DNA from: Clusia tigrina
Lineage: Eukaryota; Arthropoda; Insecta; Diptera; Clusiidae
Reading direction: 5' to 3'
DNA length: 64,000 bases
NCBI GenBank assembly: GCA_920105625.2
Contig: OV050030.1
Coordinates: forward strand, 29,382,516 to 29,446,515
Below the pieces are notes generated by a model that was given only the letters and a program-made list of their open reading frames with translations, made no database searches and was not told where the DNA came from. The position numbers were made by a program, and so were the translations under genes. Shown here in pieces: positions 25,423-36,091 of the stretch (its first letter is position 1; each line of letters starts with the position of its first letter).

Positions 25423-25974
25423 TGAAACATAAATAATTGCATACTTTTAGGATATCTCTATTAAGTTCAGTTACTACGAGAGAGCTGTATATAAGGCAAG
25501 ACAGAATCTATTCGAAGAAAAGCTTACTCAAAAACCTTCTTTGGAAGTGTAGATAAAATTCGAGAATGTTCTCGAACTTGTACCAAAGTGTAGGGAATAT
25601 TCTAGAATGTTCTACTTGAACCATAAGAAAGGTATATAAGCCACCACACAATTAAAGTCGAGACGCAGTTGAGTAGCAATCGTAACAGTGTGTACAACGT
25701 GCATTTCACTTGTAGCAGTTACAGTAGTTGAGAAGTAGTAAAGTGATTGATGAATTATTAAATAAAGTGCAAATTGTAATAAAGTAAACTTTAAGCATAA
25801 TATTAAGTGTGTAAATTTGAATAATTAAATAAAGTCAATTATTTTAATTTAACCAGCGATTGTTTGATTACTACACAATGCAGTGGTACGAATCCGAGTA
25901 TTGAGAGCTAGAATAAATTGTCAGGAGGGCAGTTTCGTAACAGAATAAATTGTCCGGAGGGCAATTTCGTAACA
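25423..25974 (+). mobile_element. Solo LTR (TGTTACG-type family), with duplicated 3' terminus
   Basis: Begins TGAAACATAAATAATTGC and ends GCAATTTCGTAACA. It contains a TATA box (25633-25640), AATAAA signals (for example 25761-25766) and the family-typical body shared with 18686-19146. Its last 32 bp occur twice in tandem (25911-25942 and 25943-25974, differing by two bases). Flanking tetramers GTAC and GTAT are close to a target duplication. It carries no attached internal region. The presence of both promoter and polyadenylation elements fits a gypsy-superfamily LTR. Confidence 0.85.
25633..25640 (+). promoter_or_regulatory. LTR TATA box
   Basis: TATATAAG within GGTATATAAGCC. The same motif is at the equivalent place (reverse strand) in the LTR at 50552-51185 (51029-51036), so it is conserved between diverged copies and sets the direction of transcription. 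Confidence 0.65.
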
Positions 25975-25984
25975 GTATATTTGA

Positions 25985-26090
25985 AGTGTTTTGAGATCGA
26001 CGGGCAGAGACATAGGACGTGTTCCAAGGGTCCTCTGATGTCTGCCTTTTGACATATTCTCCCCTATATTTGGTGTTTATACTTTTCTAG
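25985..26090 (-). mobile_element. C-terminal zinc-knuckle fragment of a non-LTR element
   Basis: The minus strand reads ADIRGPLEHVLCLCPSISKHF, which fits the HxxCxCP end of the C-terminal domain in RNase-H-bearing non-LTR elements. It is short, so the call rests on this one motif. Confidence 0.4.
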
Positions 26091-26224
26091 CGAGATTTTC
26101 CTTTCACGCCACCACCTTTCCCCTGCAGAGAAACCAATGCTATGCAAATTTGGAACATTTCTAGCGTTGTCTGAAGGTAATTTCGGAAAATTTCATTATA
26201 ACTCCAAAAAATTAATTTCTTTTC

Positions 26225-26775
26225 CATTTGTCACTGGAATGCCAATGGTATCCGCCAGCTTAATTTAGAGTTAGAACACTTTTTGCCTTGCAAAAAAATT
26301 TATTTAATCCATCTATCGCAAACTTACTCTTACAAACAAATTTAACTTTTCCATTCCGGCTTATAAGCTGCATATGACGAATCATCCTAATGGGAAGGCC
26401 CATGGTGGTACTGGGATATAAATAAGAAACTGAATTACAGACTATGCTATTCATGGTTATGAAAAAGACTACCCACAAGCCATTAATATAGGAATTCCGT
26501 TTTTTTTAGAAGAACATCATCCTAGGTGCCGTTTACTGTCCCCTAGATTTCCAGTCAATGACCTGCAGTTTATCGAATTTTTTAAAACGCTTGGGATGAA
26601 ATTCGTAGCATCAGAAGATTTTAATGCGAAGCACAGAGACTGGGGTTCCAGGCTGATTAATCCCAAAGGTAAGCCATTATTCTCTGCTCTTATGAATCAT
26701 TGCAACAAACTTGATTTCGTGTCCTCTGGCTATCTAACATATTGTCCTACAGATCCTCGAAAAATACCAATGTAA
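26225..26775 (+). mobile_element. Jockey endonuclease domain, degenerate
   Basis: The plus strand shows HWNANGIRQLNLELEHFL (the WNANG start of jockey EN), LHMTNHPNGKAHGGTGI, ITDYAIHGYEKDY-like residues, RFPVNDLQFIEFFKTLG, then EDFNAKHRDWGSRLINPKGK and YLTYCPTDPRKIP. The catalytic DFNAKH strand is kept, though the preceding Gly is Glu. Several frame changes occur in the first half. It ends exactly where an R1-clade frame begins (26776), giving a jockey-to-R1 chimeric junction. Confidence 0.75.
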
Positions 26776-27669
26776 TTGGGTGAAATTACATCGCAGCCGT
26801 ATCTGCGGTACCTGGGAGTGATCATAGACACGAGACTGACCTTCAAGGAACACCTTAGGACAATATGCGAAAAAGCGGCTCGCGACAACGGTGCGCTCAC
26901 AAAGTTGATGCTGAACTTGGGAGGGCCCAGAGCAAGGCGAAGGCAGCTACTATCTACTAGGGTAACTAGCTTGATCATCCTATATGTGGCTCCAATTTGG
27001 GCAGAAGTCGCGCGTACAGAGAGTGTCTCAAAAAGAATCCGATCTGTACACAGGCTCAGCGCGATAAGGGTTGCTAGCGCCTTTCGGACAGTTTCGGATG
27101 ATGTCATTTGTGTGCTATCAAGTAAGCCACCAATCGACCTGCTTGCATATGAAATGCAAGATTTGTATAGGAGAGCGGCAAGGCCAACGGCTGCAGATAA
27201 GCTTGAAAAAAGACAGAAAACCATGCAACAAGGGCAGGAAAGATGGGAGCAATCCACCAAAGGCCGATGGAGATTCCAACTGATACATAACATCAACGAA
27301 TGGTACTCTCGCAAACACGGCGAACTTAGCTTCTATTTAACGCAGATGCTTAGTGGCCACGGGTGCTTCAAGGAATACTTGCACAAGTACAAATACGATG
27401 ATGACCCGTTTTGTCCAAGTTGCCCGGGAGAGCAGGAAGACGCGTACCATGTACTTTTTCATTGCCTGCGATTTAACGAGAGCAGAAACAACTTGAGCGC
27501 TATCTTTGGAGAACAACCAGCAGTGGCTAATCTGGTAGCGCATATGCATGAAACCGTGACTAAATGCGTGGCGGTTTGTTCTACAGTGTCCATTATGATG
27601 ATAACTCTGCGGAACACTGGACGCGCTCGAACAGCAGCACGCCTAAGTCAGCGGTGGATCAAGATGTAG
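26776..27669 (+). CDS. R1-clade ORF2 C-terminal part, 297 codons still open
   Basis: The frame opens directly after a TAA (26773-26775) at a TTG, so it has no true start and is the 3' part of a longer ORF2. Residues 10-130 carry YLGVIIDTRLTFKEH, NLGGPRARRRQLL, YVAPIWAEVA and VHRLSAIRVASAFRTVSDD, a block diagnostic of the R1 clade thumb. Residues 155-200 carry WYSRKHGELSFYLTQMLSGHGCFKEYL, with spacing like the C-terminal domain of R1. Residues about 215-235 hold a CPSCPGEQEDAYHVLFHC knuckle (C-C-H-C). The catalytic YADD lies upstream and is absent. It is unusual for this window in having no internal stop, which suggests the most recent insertion here. It is not a host gene. Confidence 0.8.
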   Translation: MGEITSQPYLRYLGVIIDTRLTFKEHLRTICEKAARDNGALTKLMLNLGGPRARRRQLLSTRVTSLIILYVAPIWAEVARTESVSKRIRSVHRLSAIRVASAFRTVSDDVICVLSSKPPIDLLAYEMQDLYRRAARPTAADKLEKRQKTMQQGQERWEQSTKGRWRFQLIHNINEWYSRKHGELSFYLTQMLSGHGCFKEYLHKYKYDDDPFCPSCPGEQEDAYHVLFHCLRFNESRNNLSAIFGEQPAVANLVAHMHETVTKCVAVCSTVSIMMITLRNTGRARTAARLSQRWIKM

Positions 27670-27880
27670 GATTGAAAATAGACAGAGCTAAGACTGATGA
27701 TTGAGCGATAACGCTCGTAATGGCCTCTCGACGTATTACGTAAAGGTGAAGTCCTGAGAAGGTAATCCGGTCGGACATCGGCGTGAATTTAGTGGGTTAA
27801 GGCCCCACACTTCATGGGTTTTTGACAGTCTAAACCTCGTAAAAGAAAAGAATATACACGGATACCTTTGATAGACTGAA
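26776..27880 (+). mobile_element. R1-clade non-LTR element, 5'-truncated
   Basis: Contains the open frame 26776-27669 plus about 200 bp of 3' untranslated sequence. There is no poly(A) tail that I can see at the right end. The left border is the junction with the jockey endonuclease fragment at about 26775. R1 elements of arthropods normally insert in 28S rDNA; no rDNA is present here, so this is either a non-rDNA R1-clade lineage or a displaced copy. Confidence 0.75.
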
Positions 27881-28017
27881 ATTATTGAATTGAATTGTTC
27901 TCATTACTTTAAAGTGTTATACATAAATATTTAAATACTTTCCTTTAGTTAGTTAATAACTCCAATACATTGGTTGCGGATTAGTAATATTTATTAGATT
28001 TACGATTTGAATAGTTA

Positions 28018-28660
28018 TTGTTAGTAAAACTACCAAAGGAACCGCAGCAACAAACCGTGCACCATTGGCTAGAACGATGGGGTACCGAGAGTCGCGGAAT
28101 ATGGCCAGCGAGACTCATACCCTACATAGCGAGCTGGAATGGTGGGACAACCGGAATCAATAATTTCTACCTCACGCAGTTACTGTCTGGTTACGGATAC
28201 TTCTGCAAGTATCTGCACCGAATGGGAAAAATTGCAGGGCCTGAGTGCATACATGGCTACAGCAATGCGGATGATGCAGAGCACACCTTTTCGAATGCAC
28301 AAGGTGGCAAACAGAGCGCACCACGCTTGAAATGGAAGTCGGGAAAACTTTAGCCACCGAAAACTTTTTGGAGGTTATGCTAAATAGCAAAGAAAACTGG
28401 GACCACGGAGAAAAATATGTGGAAAATGTGCTCCGGCGGAAAAAGCGGCACCTGAATACAGGAATAATGTTGAGAGTCCAATAGGGACGAAGTGAGAATC
28501 TCCACCATGAAGGAAATATGAAAAGGGGTCCAGAGTAGGGAGATGTTCTCAGTGAGGGAGAGGGATGTTTTAGTGAGTACAATCCTCACATATCAAATCT
28601 CTGACGACAATTTTGGTGACGCGACAGGCATTTTTACCCTCTCTTTGCAGTCTTATTGTA
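28018..28660 (+). mobile_element. R1-like element, C-terminal domain and 3' end
   Basis: The open frame 28018-28353 reads HHWLERWGTESRGIWPARLIPYIASW, NFYLTQLLSGYGYFCKYLHRMGK and DDAEHTFSNA. This parallels the C-terminal domain of the R1 frame at 26776, but belongs to a different family. That family is shared with 46020-46597: the two share a 3' stretch that includes GGAATAATGTTGAGAGTCC and GTGACGCGACAGGCATTTTTA. The family's poly(A) end is visible only in the other copy. The knuckle cysteines are lost (CFEC-like region changed to SNAQ). Confidence 0.75.
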
Positions 28661-28930
28661 AGATAATTCAATAATAAACCAACTATAAAAAAATTGCAGC
28701 TCTTTAAAACATCACTTACAAACAATTTATTGTGACCATATGAATACAGTTTCATCAATAATATACCCACATACATAAATCTTACAAACCTTCCCAGCTG
28801 TGGTCTGCGAGCTTTCCTCATTTCTCGAAAAATCACCATAATTGCATACATTTGGGAAGCTATGTTCAATTATAACAAAATAATATAAAATTGGATATAC
28901 ACAAAAGAATGGAACAGGAATCAACTTCAA

Positions 28931-29939
28931 TCAATCGGCGTTCAATTTCCGGAAAGAACCCTCCACTCCAAAAGCACTCTCAAAATTGATTGGTCCTCCA
29001 AAGCGTAGTTTCTCATCAGACCCGTAATTGACTTCATCTTTCAAGAAATCACGGTACTCGTCCAATTTCTTGTCCCTTTCCTTAATGGAGCCAATTTGTC
29101 CCCCATATTCCTGAGGCAAATACTTCTGTGGAATTTGTTCATACATGGATTCCAGTTTATTGCCATACATGAAAATCTAATGAAGTTCACAAGTCTGCTT
29201 ACCCTCTTTTGCAGCTTTTCAGAGAGCAGCGATTTCATAATTTTAAATAAGCGGTCAAATACAATTGGAGCATTAAAGATATAAAATCCCTTAAGACGAA
29301 CTGGAGCAGCCTTTTGAACATATATTGACGCTTTTGTCAGCATGAGCGGTGTAAATTGGAATATATGAGAATGCTTAAAGTTTTCCAAGTCATAAACGAA
29401 GACTAAGCCTTTAATACTACACTGATAATCCTCAAACATAAGCATATCATACAGGGCAATAAAAACGTTATACAGATATTCTGCAGAAAACTTCTCACAT
29501 GGATGTGAGCCAAAACGAACAAAAACTATGCGTGGTCCATCCCCAAATAGAGGCGTGGGCAGAATACTACAAACGTACCTATGAATAAAAAATATGAAAC
29601 TATAGAATGTTCCAATGTTTCTCCCATTGCAAAATACCCCAAACGAAGAGCTTCGCGGAATTTTGGATCGTCCACATCAGTGCATCTAAGAAGATCCGGG
29701 AACTTTGTGCGCATCGTGTAAAACATGTCAATTTTCGATTTTGTCCTCTCCAGACTATGTTTGCAGCCTCGCAGAAATGACAACAGAAACTGATCATCGG
29801 TCCGGGCCCGAAAATGTGGCTGCTGCTTAATCCATGTTCTCAGTGCCTCAATATTTACCGGGATGTCTTCGGGAACTTCGTGCAGTTCCTCGTTGGCGGT
29901 TTTTTGCAACTCATCATTTAGTGGTCGAATTTGTGACAT
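28931..29939 (-). CDS. CRAL-TRIO domain lipid-binding protein (Sec14 / alpha-tocopherol transfer protein-like), three exons
   Basis: Exons on the minus strand: 29939-29638, 29578-29203 and 29176-28931, giving 307 residues and closing in frame. Residues about 25-85 form a CRAL-TRIO-N helical domain (IEALRTWIKQQPHF, FLLSFLRGCKHSLERTKSK, MRTKFPDLL). Residues about 105-255 form the lipid-binding domain (ILPTPLFGDGPRIVFVRFG, GLVFVYDLENFKHSH, VRLKGFYIFNAPIVFD, YEQIPQKYLPQEYGG). Length and order match fly members of the family, soluble carriers of hydrophobic ligands such as tocopherol- or retinoid-like molecules; the ligand here is unknown. Intron 1 (29637-29579) is 59 nt, GT-AG. The second gap (29202-29177) has GTAAGC and TTAG ends but is only 26 nt. 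Either an intron has suffered a deletion (pseudogene risk) or it is an ultrashort intron. There are no stops inside the exons. The start ATG is the first in frame. Confidence 0.85.
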
Positions 29940-30061
29940 TGTCTATAGTTTTGAACTTCCGATTGTTTAACAAAGTTTGCAAGGATCCACTTCTGTACTC
30001 GAAAATATGCGTTACTCCAAAGGGACTTCTGGAAAATAATTTCGTTTGTCAGCTCATATAA

Positions 30062-30654
30062 TCGGATTTAAGTCTCATTTGGGACTCGAAACTTCACGAA
30101 CTTCTTCAGTTCTTTAATATATTACGCATAATTAGGAAGAATAGATGATGTGGGAGGAGGATTTTAAAGGAATGGGACTGTGAAAGTATTGATTCAGATT
30201 ATTGAAACAAAATTATGGAGTTTTCTAAGAGTTTAAAGCCATGGGTGTATAAGATACAGTTGGTTTATTTATGGAGCGTATTTTCTGCTAATAACATAAG
30301 CGGATCTTGCTATAAAAATATAATTTTTCCCACCCGAGAGGTTTGTATTTCTCTATTCTGGATAATGAGTGAAATTCTAACGATAGAATATAACTTGCTT
30401 CATAGACTGTGGACTGTGTTACATAGACTATGGACTCATAGTATGGTCATATGGTCATAGTCCATAGTCGGTCTACAGCGGCCTCAGTCTACTTGATATG
30501 TTGTTTCGTTTACTTTCATATGAAGTGTTCTAAACCGACTCTTGAGCAAATGAAGAAGAAATACTGGGCTGTGTACGTATATGGAAACCTGGGTTCGCTA
30601 CAGTCGAATTCACGGAATGGGATTCCTTCTTTAAAACATCTCTAATTTTATAAT
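30062..30654. other. Gene-free spacer with a hairpin
   Basis: No supported gene. It holds a 10-bp inverted repeat, GACTATGGAC (30426-30435) with GTCCATAGTC (30460-30469), inside a run of CATAG-type short repeats (30400-30470). Confidence 0.5.
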
Positions 30655-33021
30655 TTTATAATTATAGGAGGAGATTTCAAGGCAAAGCATACACACTGGG
30701 GATCGAGGCTAATAACTACTAAAGGTAGATAACTTTTAAAAGCTATTCAAAACACAGGCTGTGACTTTATCTCTACTGGTAAGCCAACGTATTGGCCAAC
30801 AGATCCTGAAAAAATTCCTGATTTACTCGATTTTTTCATAATAAATCAAATTTCTCCATACAACTTGTTAATTGAAGATGAATTAGAACTATGTTCTGAT
30901 CATTCACCCGGGTATCTTACCTTAAGCGAGAATATTATTGAGATAGAAAATCCACCTTGTTTGTCAAACAAAACAACGGACTGGGAATATTTCCGAAGAC
31001 TCCTGGAGGATCAAGTCGACACATCAGTTTAGTTGAATAGCGCCTTAACTCTTGAAAACGAAGCTCTTAAGTTAAATAAAATCATTCAACAGGCAGCATG
31101 GGATAGCACATCAGCAGAATTGTGAAAAGACATATATATCCTAAATTTATAATATATCTAATTCAAGAGAAACGAAAATTCGTCGAAGGTGGCCAGACGA
31201 GGTCCCCTTCTGATAAAGCAACTATAAATAAAAAACCAAAGAACTGAGATTGGTAATAAAACAAACAAAGAACAGATAAATAAGTGAATTGTCTAACGGA
31301 ACTATTCCCTGTGGAAATGTACGCGTAATTTGAAAAGACCAGTTGCACAAAATCCATCGATCAACGATAACAACAACAAATGGGCCCGAAGTGATGCTGA
31401 GAAAGCTGAAGTATTCGCTGATCACATTGCAAGTATATTTACAATAAACTAAGAACTAAGCGACACCTTCATCAAGCAAAAAGAACGGACTGACCTAGAG
31501 ACAGAAATCCCATGTACATGTGACGAGGACATTTCCGAAATCATTAATAAGGGCCTAAAATCAAAAAAATCCCCAGGATTAGATTTAAAAAATACAGACT
31601 TGCTGAAACAGATACTAAAAAAATGACTCTCAAGATTACGCAAATAATAAATGCCGTATTTAAATTTAAATACATACCTTATGTATGGAAAGTATAAGAA
31701 ATTATAATGATCCTCAAACCGGGCAAACCGCTCATACCGACCAATATCTCTGCTGCCGAAGATCCCAACAGTTATTGAAAAACTGCAAATTAAACATTTA
31801 ATGCCTATAATTGAACAAAAATTTATTATTCCTAAACATCAGTTCGGGTTCAGGACAAACCACTCAACAATTTCCCACGTCCATCGGATTACAAATGAAA
31901 TTGAAAAAGCGTTTGGAAGAAGAGAAAATATGCTCTGCGATTTTTTTAGATATATCAGAAGCATTTGATAAAGTATGGCACGCTGGCTTTCTATACTAAA
32001 TCAGAATGCTCCTACCATACGAATAATTTGAAATCCTTCAATCGTACTTGAGTAATGGATACTTCAGATTAAAACTTAATAATACCAACTTTTCGAAACT
32101 AAATGAAATCAAATCAGGGGTCCCGCAAGGAAGTGTACTCGGCCCTTTGTTATACCTAATTTTCAGTAGTGACCTACCAACTTCAAATAATGCAGTCACT
32201 GCAACGTTTGCAAATGATACTGTCATACTGGCAACAGCCAAAACAGAGAAGGAGTCCGCTGTGATATTGCAAGCAGAAATAAATAACATCGTAAGATAGA
32301 CTAAAAAATGGAAAATTAAACTAAACAACACTAAATCGGTCCACATAAACTTTACAAACAAGATTACCCAATATATTCCTATCTACATATATCGATGCTA
32401 TACTAATACTGCCAAGTACTTGCGTATGACACTTGACACTAAGCTTCGCTGGAAAGCATACATTAAAAAGAAAAGGGAAGAGTTGGACCTGAAAGTTAAC
32501 TCGATAAAATGGCTCAAAGGACGTAAATCCGTTCTATCACTTAAAAATAAAATTAGCATATACAAGAAACTGTTGAAACCAGTGTGGCCAACTCTGGGGC
32601 CGCGCTAGTCAGAACAACATAACTACCATTCAGCGATTTCAAAACAAAGTCTTGAGATGTATTACCAATGCCCCTGGTACATCAGAAATTGTGACCTCCA
32701 CCGTAACCTTGAAATCGGAACAGTGAAGGACGAAGTAAAATGGATTGTTGATGCTCATGCAGTCAGACTAAGTTACCATGTTAACGAAGAAGCATGTAAC
32801 CTGTTAATTACAAATAGTATAGATCGCAGATAAAAACGCACTAAACCAAGTGACGTGATAATCCAAACCTAGCATATTAGGGAGTGGTCAATAAATAAAT
32901 TTCTGAATGAATTGCTTGTTAGTTTTAAGATAACTAGTTGCAATAATATGCGCATTTTATAATACAAGAATTAATTTTATAAACTTATAAATATAATATT
33001 TAAATAAAATTTTAAAAAACA
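30655..33021 (+). mobile_element. Jockey-type non-LTR retrotransposon, 5'-truncated, with 3' A-rich end
   Basis: The longest jockey copy here. The endonuclease end (30660-30950) shows GGDFKAKHTHWGSRL, STGKPTYWPTDP and CSDHSPGYL. The linker is at 30950-31480. The RT (31500-32830) shows KSKKSPGLDLKN, LKPGKP, HQFGFRTNHSTISH, EAFDKVWHAGFLY, KSGVPQGSVLGPLLYLIFSSDLP, then TFANDTVILATAK, and VHINFTNKITQ and KLRWKAYIKKK toward the thumb. The catalytic FADD box has become FAND, which would abolish activity. Numerous stops and frameshifts occur. The 3' end has AATAAA followed by A-rich DNA (33001-33021). It belongs to the same family as the fragment at 24880-25150. Confidence 0.85.
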
Positions 33022-36000
33022 ATTATCCTTCGTACTTTCTATTATGCCTTTAAGTTAAACATCGAAAACGAAACCGCCGATTCCAATTCTGAATTGTCAG
33101 CAATTCAATTTAATAGAACCATAAATAAATGAAAATAATTATGTGTAAGGCAATAAGTGTTTTCAAAAATTGTATATATGAGTGCCATGGAATATGAAAT
33201 GCTTTCGTGTATTGTGACACTGGCGGGAATTTAGCAGCTGATCATTTGAAGCTGCCGTAAAAATTGAATGTACTGCACATATGCTGAGCAATCATTGTGG
33301 GATTCACTGAAAATTCAAAAACCCTCAATGATTTTAAAGCTTAAAGGAATTGTTTTAATATTGATATCAGGCCAATTTATTAATAGTACCATTTGGGGCC
33401 CTCCATTCAGAAGAAAGAAAACATATTGAAAAAGTTACCGGGAGAGTATAAAATAACCTCCGAAAAGCTTGCTAAGTTTTCTCCCTCCAAAATATAAAAT
33501 ATACAAAATAGAAGAAATTGTTTTAGCCCAGAAGCAGATCTAATCTTCAAGACACTTCAAGTAAGCAAAATTTTTGTTTGCCTAACCAAATAACACATTT
33601 ATTTAGAATATGTGAGTTGAAACTCAAAGAAAAAGCCAAGATTCGTGCCACTACTTCACTGCAGGAATAGAGAATATTTAAAATGTGGAAGTTTCTGTAG
33701 GTCCTCAAAAAATCACTGAAAAAATTGTATATAATTTAAATATTTTTGTGAAAATGAATCTCTTCACAATAACTGGATAGCGCAAATTACCTCTGCATAG
33801 TTCCTGGCAATTGAGTTCTTTAAACGATTTTCAAAGTATTTCAGTCCCTTGTGTATGACACTCCGAAAAATGTATTGAATGGACAGCACTCAAAATGGCA
33901 TTAGGGTACAAATACAAAAAACAAAAAGTAAAGTAAAGTAGTCTGTTCTTCCCTTTGTTATTCTCTAATTGTGCTATGCTGGAGAAATTGTAGTGACGCA
34001 GAAAGAAGAGCAAATTCGTTGGCCTATTGTACTCTACAATATTATCCATTCGAATAGTGTTTATTAAAGCTGTTGGGTTTTGTTTTTGTTGCATTTATGA
34101 AGAAATACGCGTTGTTCATTTCAAGGCACTTTATCTCAAACTTTGTACTTCAGAATTGTTAATATTTTTATTATATTTTATGTGATTACATTACGAATTA
34201 GGTAAAAAGTGTTACTTATTTAAAAAATATGAAGGCAGCTGGTTTACATATTCTTAGTCGTCTGCTTGTATTGCTTTCTTGATATGGTAAACTTTGTATT
34301 TGAGTAGCTCGATTTGTTGTTGTCTGCTTATTATTTTTACTTTTTTATTTTATGGTGGGGATGTTGAGGTCCCGGTGTGGGTCTTAATTGATTATGTTCT
34401 AGGGTGGAGTTACTGTTGTTTGAAGAAATTTAGTTTGTTGTCGTTGAATAATGACAATATTTGTCGTGGATGTACTTCTCAAAGTTTGGGTCCAGTAAGT
34501 TTCGATTCGTTTAATTATTTTTTTATAGATTAATAGTTTATTATGTGTTGATAGCCTGGAATAGTTTCTTATTATACTTTCTTTTATTATATTAGGGATT
34601 TATAATGATAATTTTATTGCCACTATTTATTCACTGTACTTTTAATATTACCTCGGTATATTAAATTTATATTATAACATTCTTAATTTGTCAATTTAGT
34701 ACGGTTTTACCAGTAATCTATATTACATCGGTATATTAAGTAAACATATTTATATTATTGCAGTCTTGATAACATCTTAATTTATTGATTTAGTAGCATT
34801 CTACCAGTTATCCATATATATTGTTTATAATAGAAATTAGAGTGGACTTATATAGCTCATTCGATTTCCAGGTGATATGATGGCAGGCAATCCTTTAATC
34901 CTTTTTGAGATTCCATATAAAATGGGTATTGCCCTTACTACTTGTAGATTGCCGAATATAACTGACACAAGTCATACCAATAATTTTATTTATAGTATTC
35001 ACTTTTATACAATTAAATGAATTGGTTTTGTTCAATCAGTTATAACAGATTCATTTACGAAATTTCACCTAAGTGAAGGAAAATTGTCGCATTACCTTTG
35101 AGGCCATAAGAAAAACTCGATACTTTTTCTGTGTTTAGCTCAGTAAAGATTAGGAAAATATGTGCAAAAATACCGGCTAAAGTGCTTGCCAACAATTGAG
35201 ATCCAACAATTAGTCTTGGAAGTGATAAGTGTGACGAGGAGAATTTAGGAGATTAAAACTTTGCAGTCTGATTTATTCATCATTATGAAACCTACTCTAT
35301 TAAAAATTTCGTTGTACAATATTTTTCTCACAATTTAATGAAGTACGAGTATTCTTCACCATAACATTTGACATAATGGAATAAGTGTTTTCAGAAGGGA
35401 CCATCAGGCAGCCACTGATTACTTCCTTTGTTGTTTTTATATAATTCTAAGAAGTATATTTAAACTTAAATAAGCAAGTACTTGACTACTCCACCAATCA
35501 TTGAAAGTTTTCTCATGTACGAGTGTACCAAGTGCATCGTGTTGGAAAAGGAATCGTCATCTCTTACCGATATAACACATCACAAACCTGAATTATAAAT
35601 TGAATGAGGTTAGCAATTGTTCTAGGAACATAAATTGTAGACAGTTGTTAACAACAAGCAATAAAGCAAGGAGTTTATATCTAGGAAAACTGAACTCCTT
35701 GTTTCAGTACGGTTACTGTCGAAAGTCGTCAAGGTAACATTTGCAAGAGTTTTGCACCAAAAGTTTTGTAGAAAAAACTGCAAACAAAATTAAATTATCG
35801 CTTTCTTTGAAAAATGATTCAGCGCATGTTTTCAGATGACTCGTGCTCTTTAAGTTTGTCTGGAGATAAAGCATTTGCGTATTAACGTGTATTGACGCAC
35901 AGAAAAGTTATTTTCGACGATACTTCTGCTTATTTCTTATATACAATTTATTATATTAGTATATAAACTGTGAAAGTAGAAGTAAAAACAAGCACAAAAA
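33022..36000. other. Gene-free AT-rich spacer
   Basis: No gene supported. At about 34650-34830 two imperfect copies of a block of roughly 100 bp (each with CGGTATATTAA ... AATTT/GATTTAGTA ... TACCAGT) lie in tandem, an old direct duplication. The rest, including the 5' flank of the odorant-binding-protein gene, is simple AT-rich DNA. Confidence 0.45.
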
Positions 36001-36005
36001 AACTG

Positions 36006-36013
36006 TATAAAAG
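36006..36013 (+). promoter_or_regulatory. TATA box of the OBP-like gene
   Basis: TATAAAAG, followed 79 nt later by the ATG of the OBP-like frame. With a start site about 25-30 nt downstream this leaves a 5' leader of roughly 55 nt, normal for small insect secreted-protein genes. Confidence 0.75.
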
Positions 36014-36091
36014 GCTCAGCCAAAGCTGATACATGAATACATTTTGTAGTAATTTCAAATACTTACAGTCAAGTTCTAAACAGTTTCTAAA

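Noticed and set aside
26730..27314. 194-codon minus-strand open frame
   Set aside because: It is antisense to the R1-clade frame, and its composition is what the complement of that frame would give.
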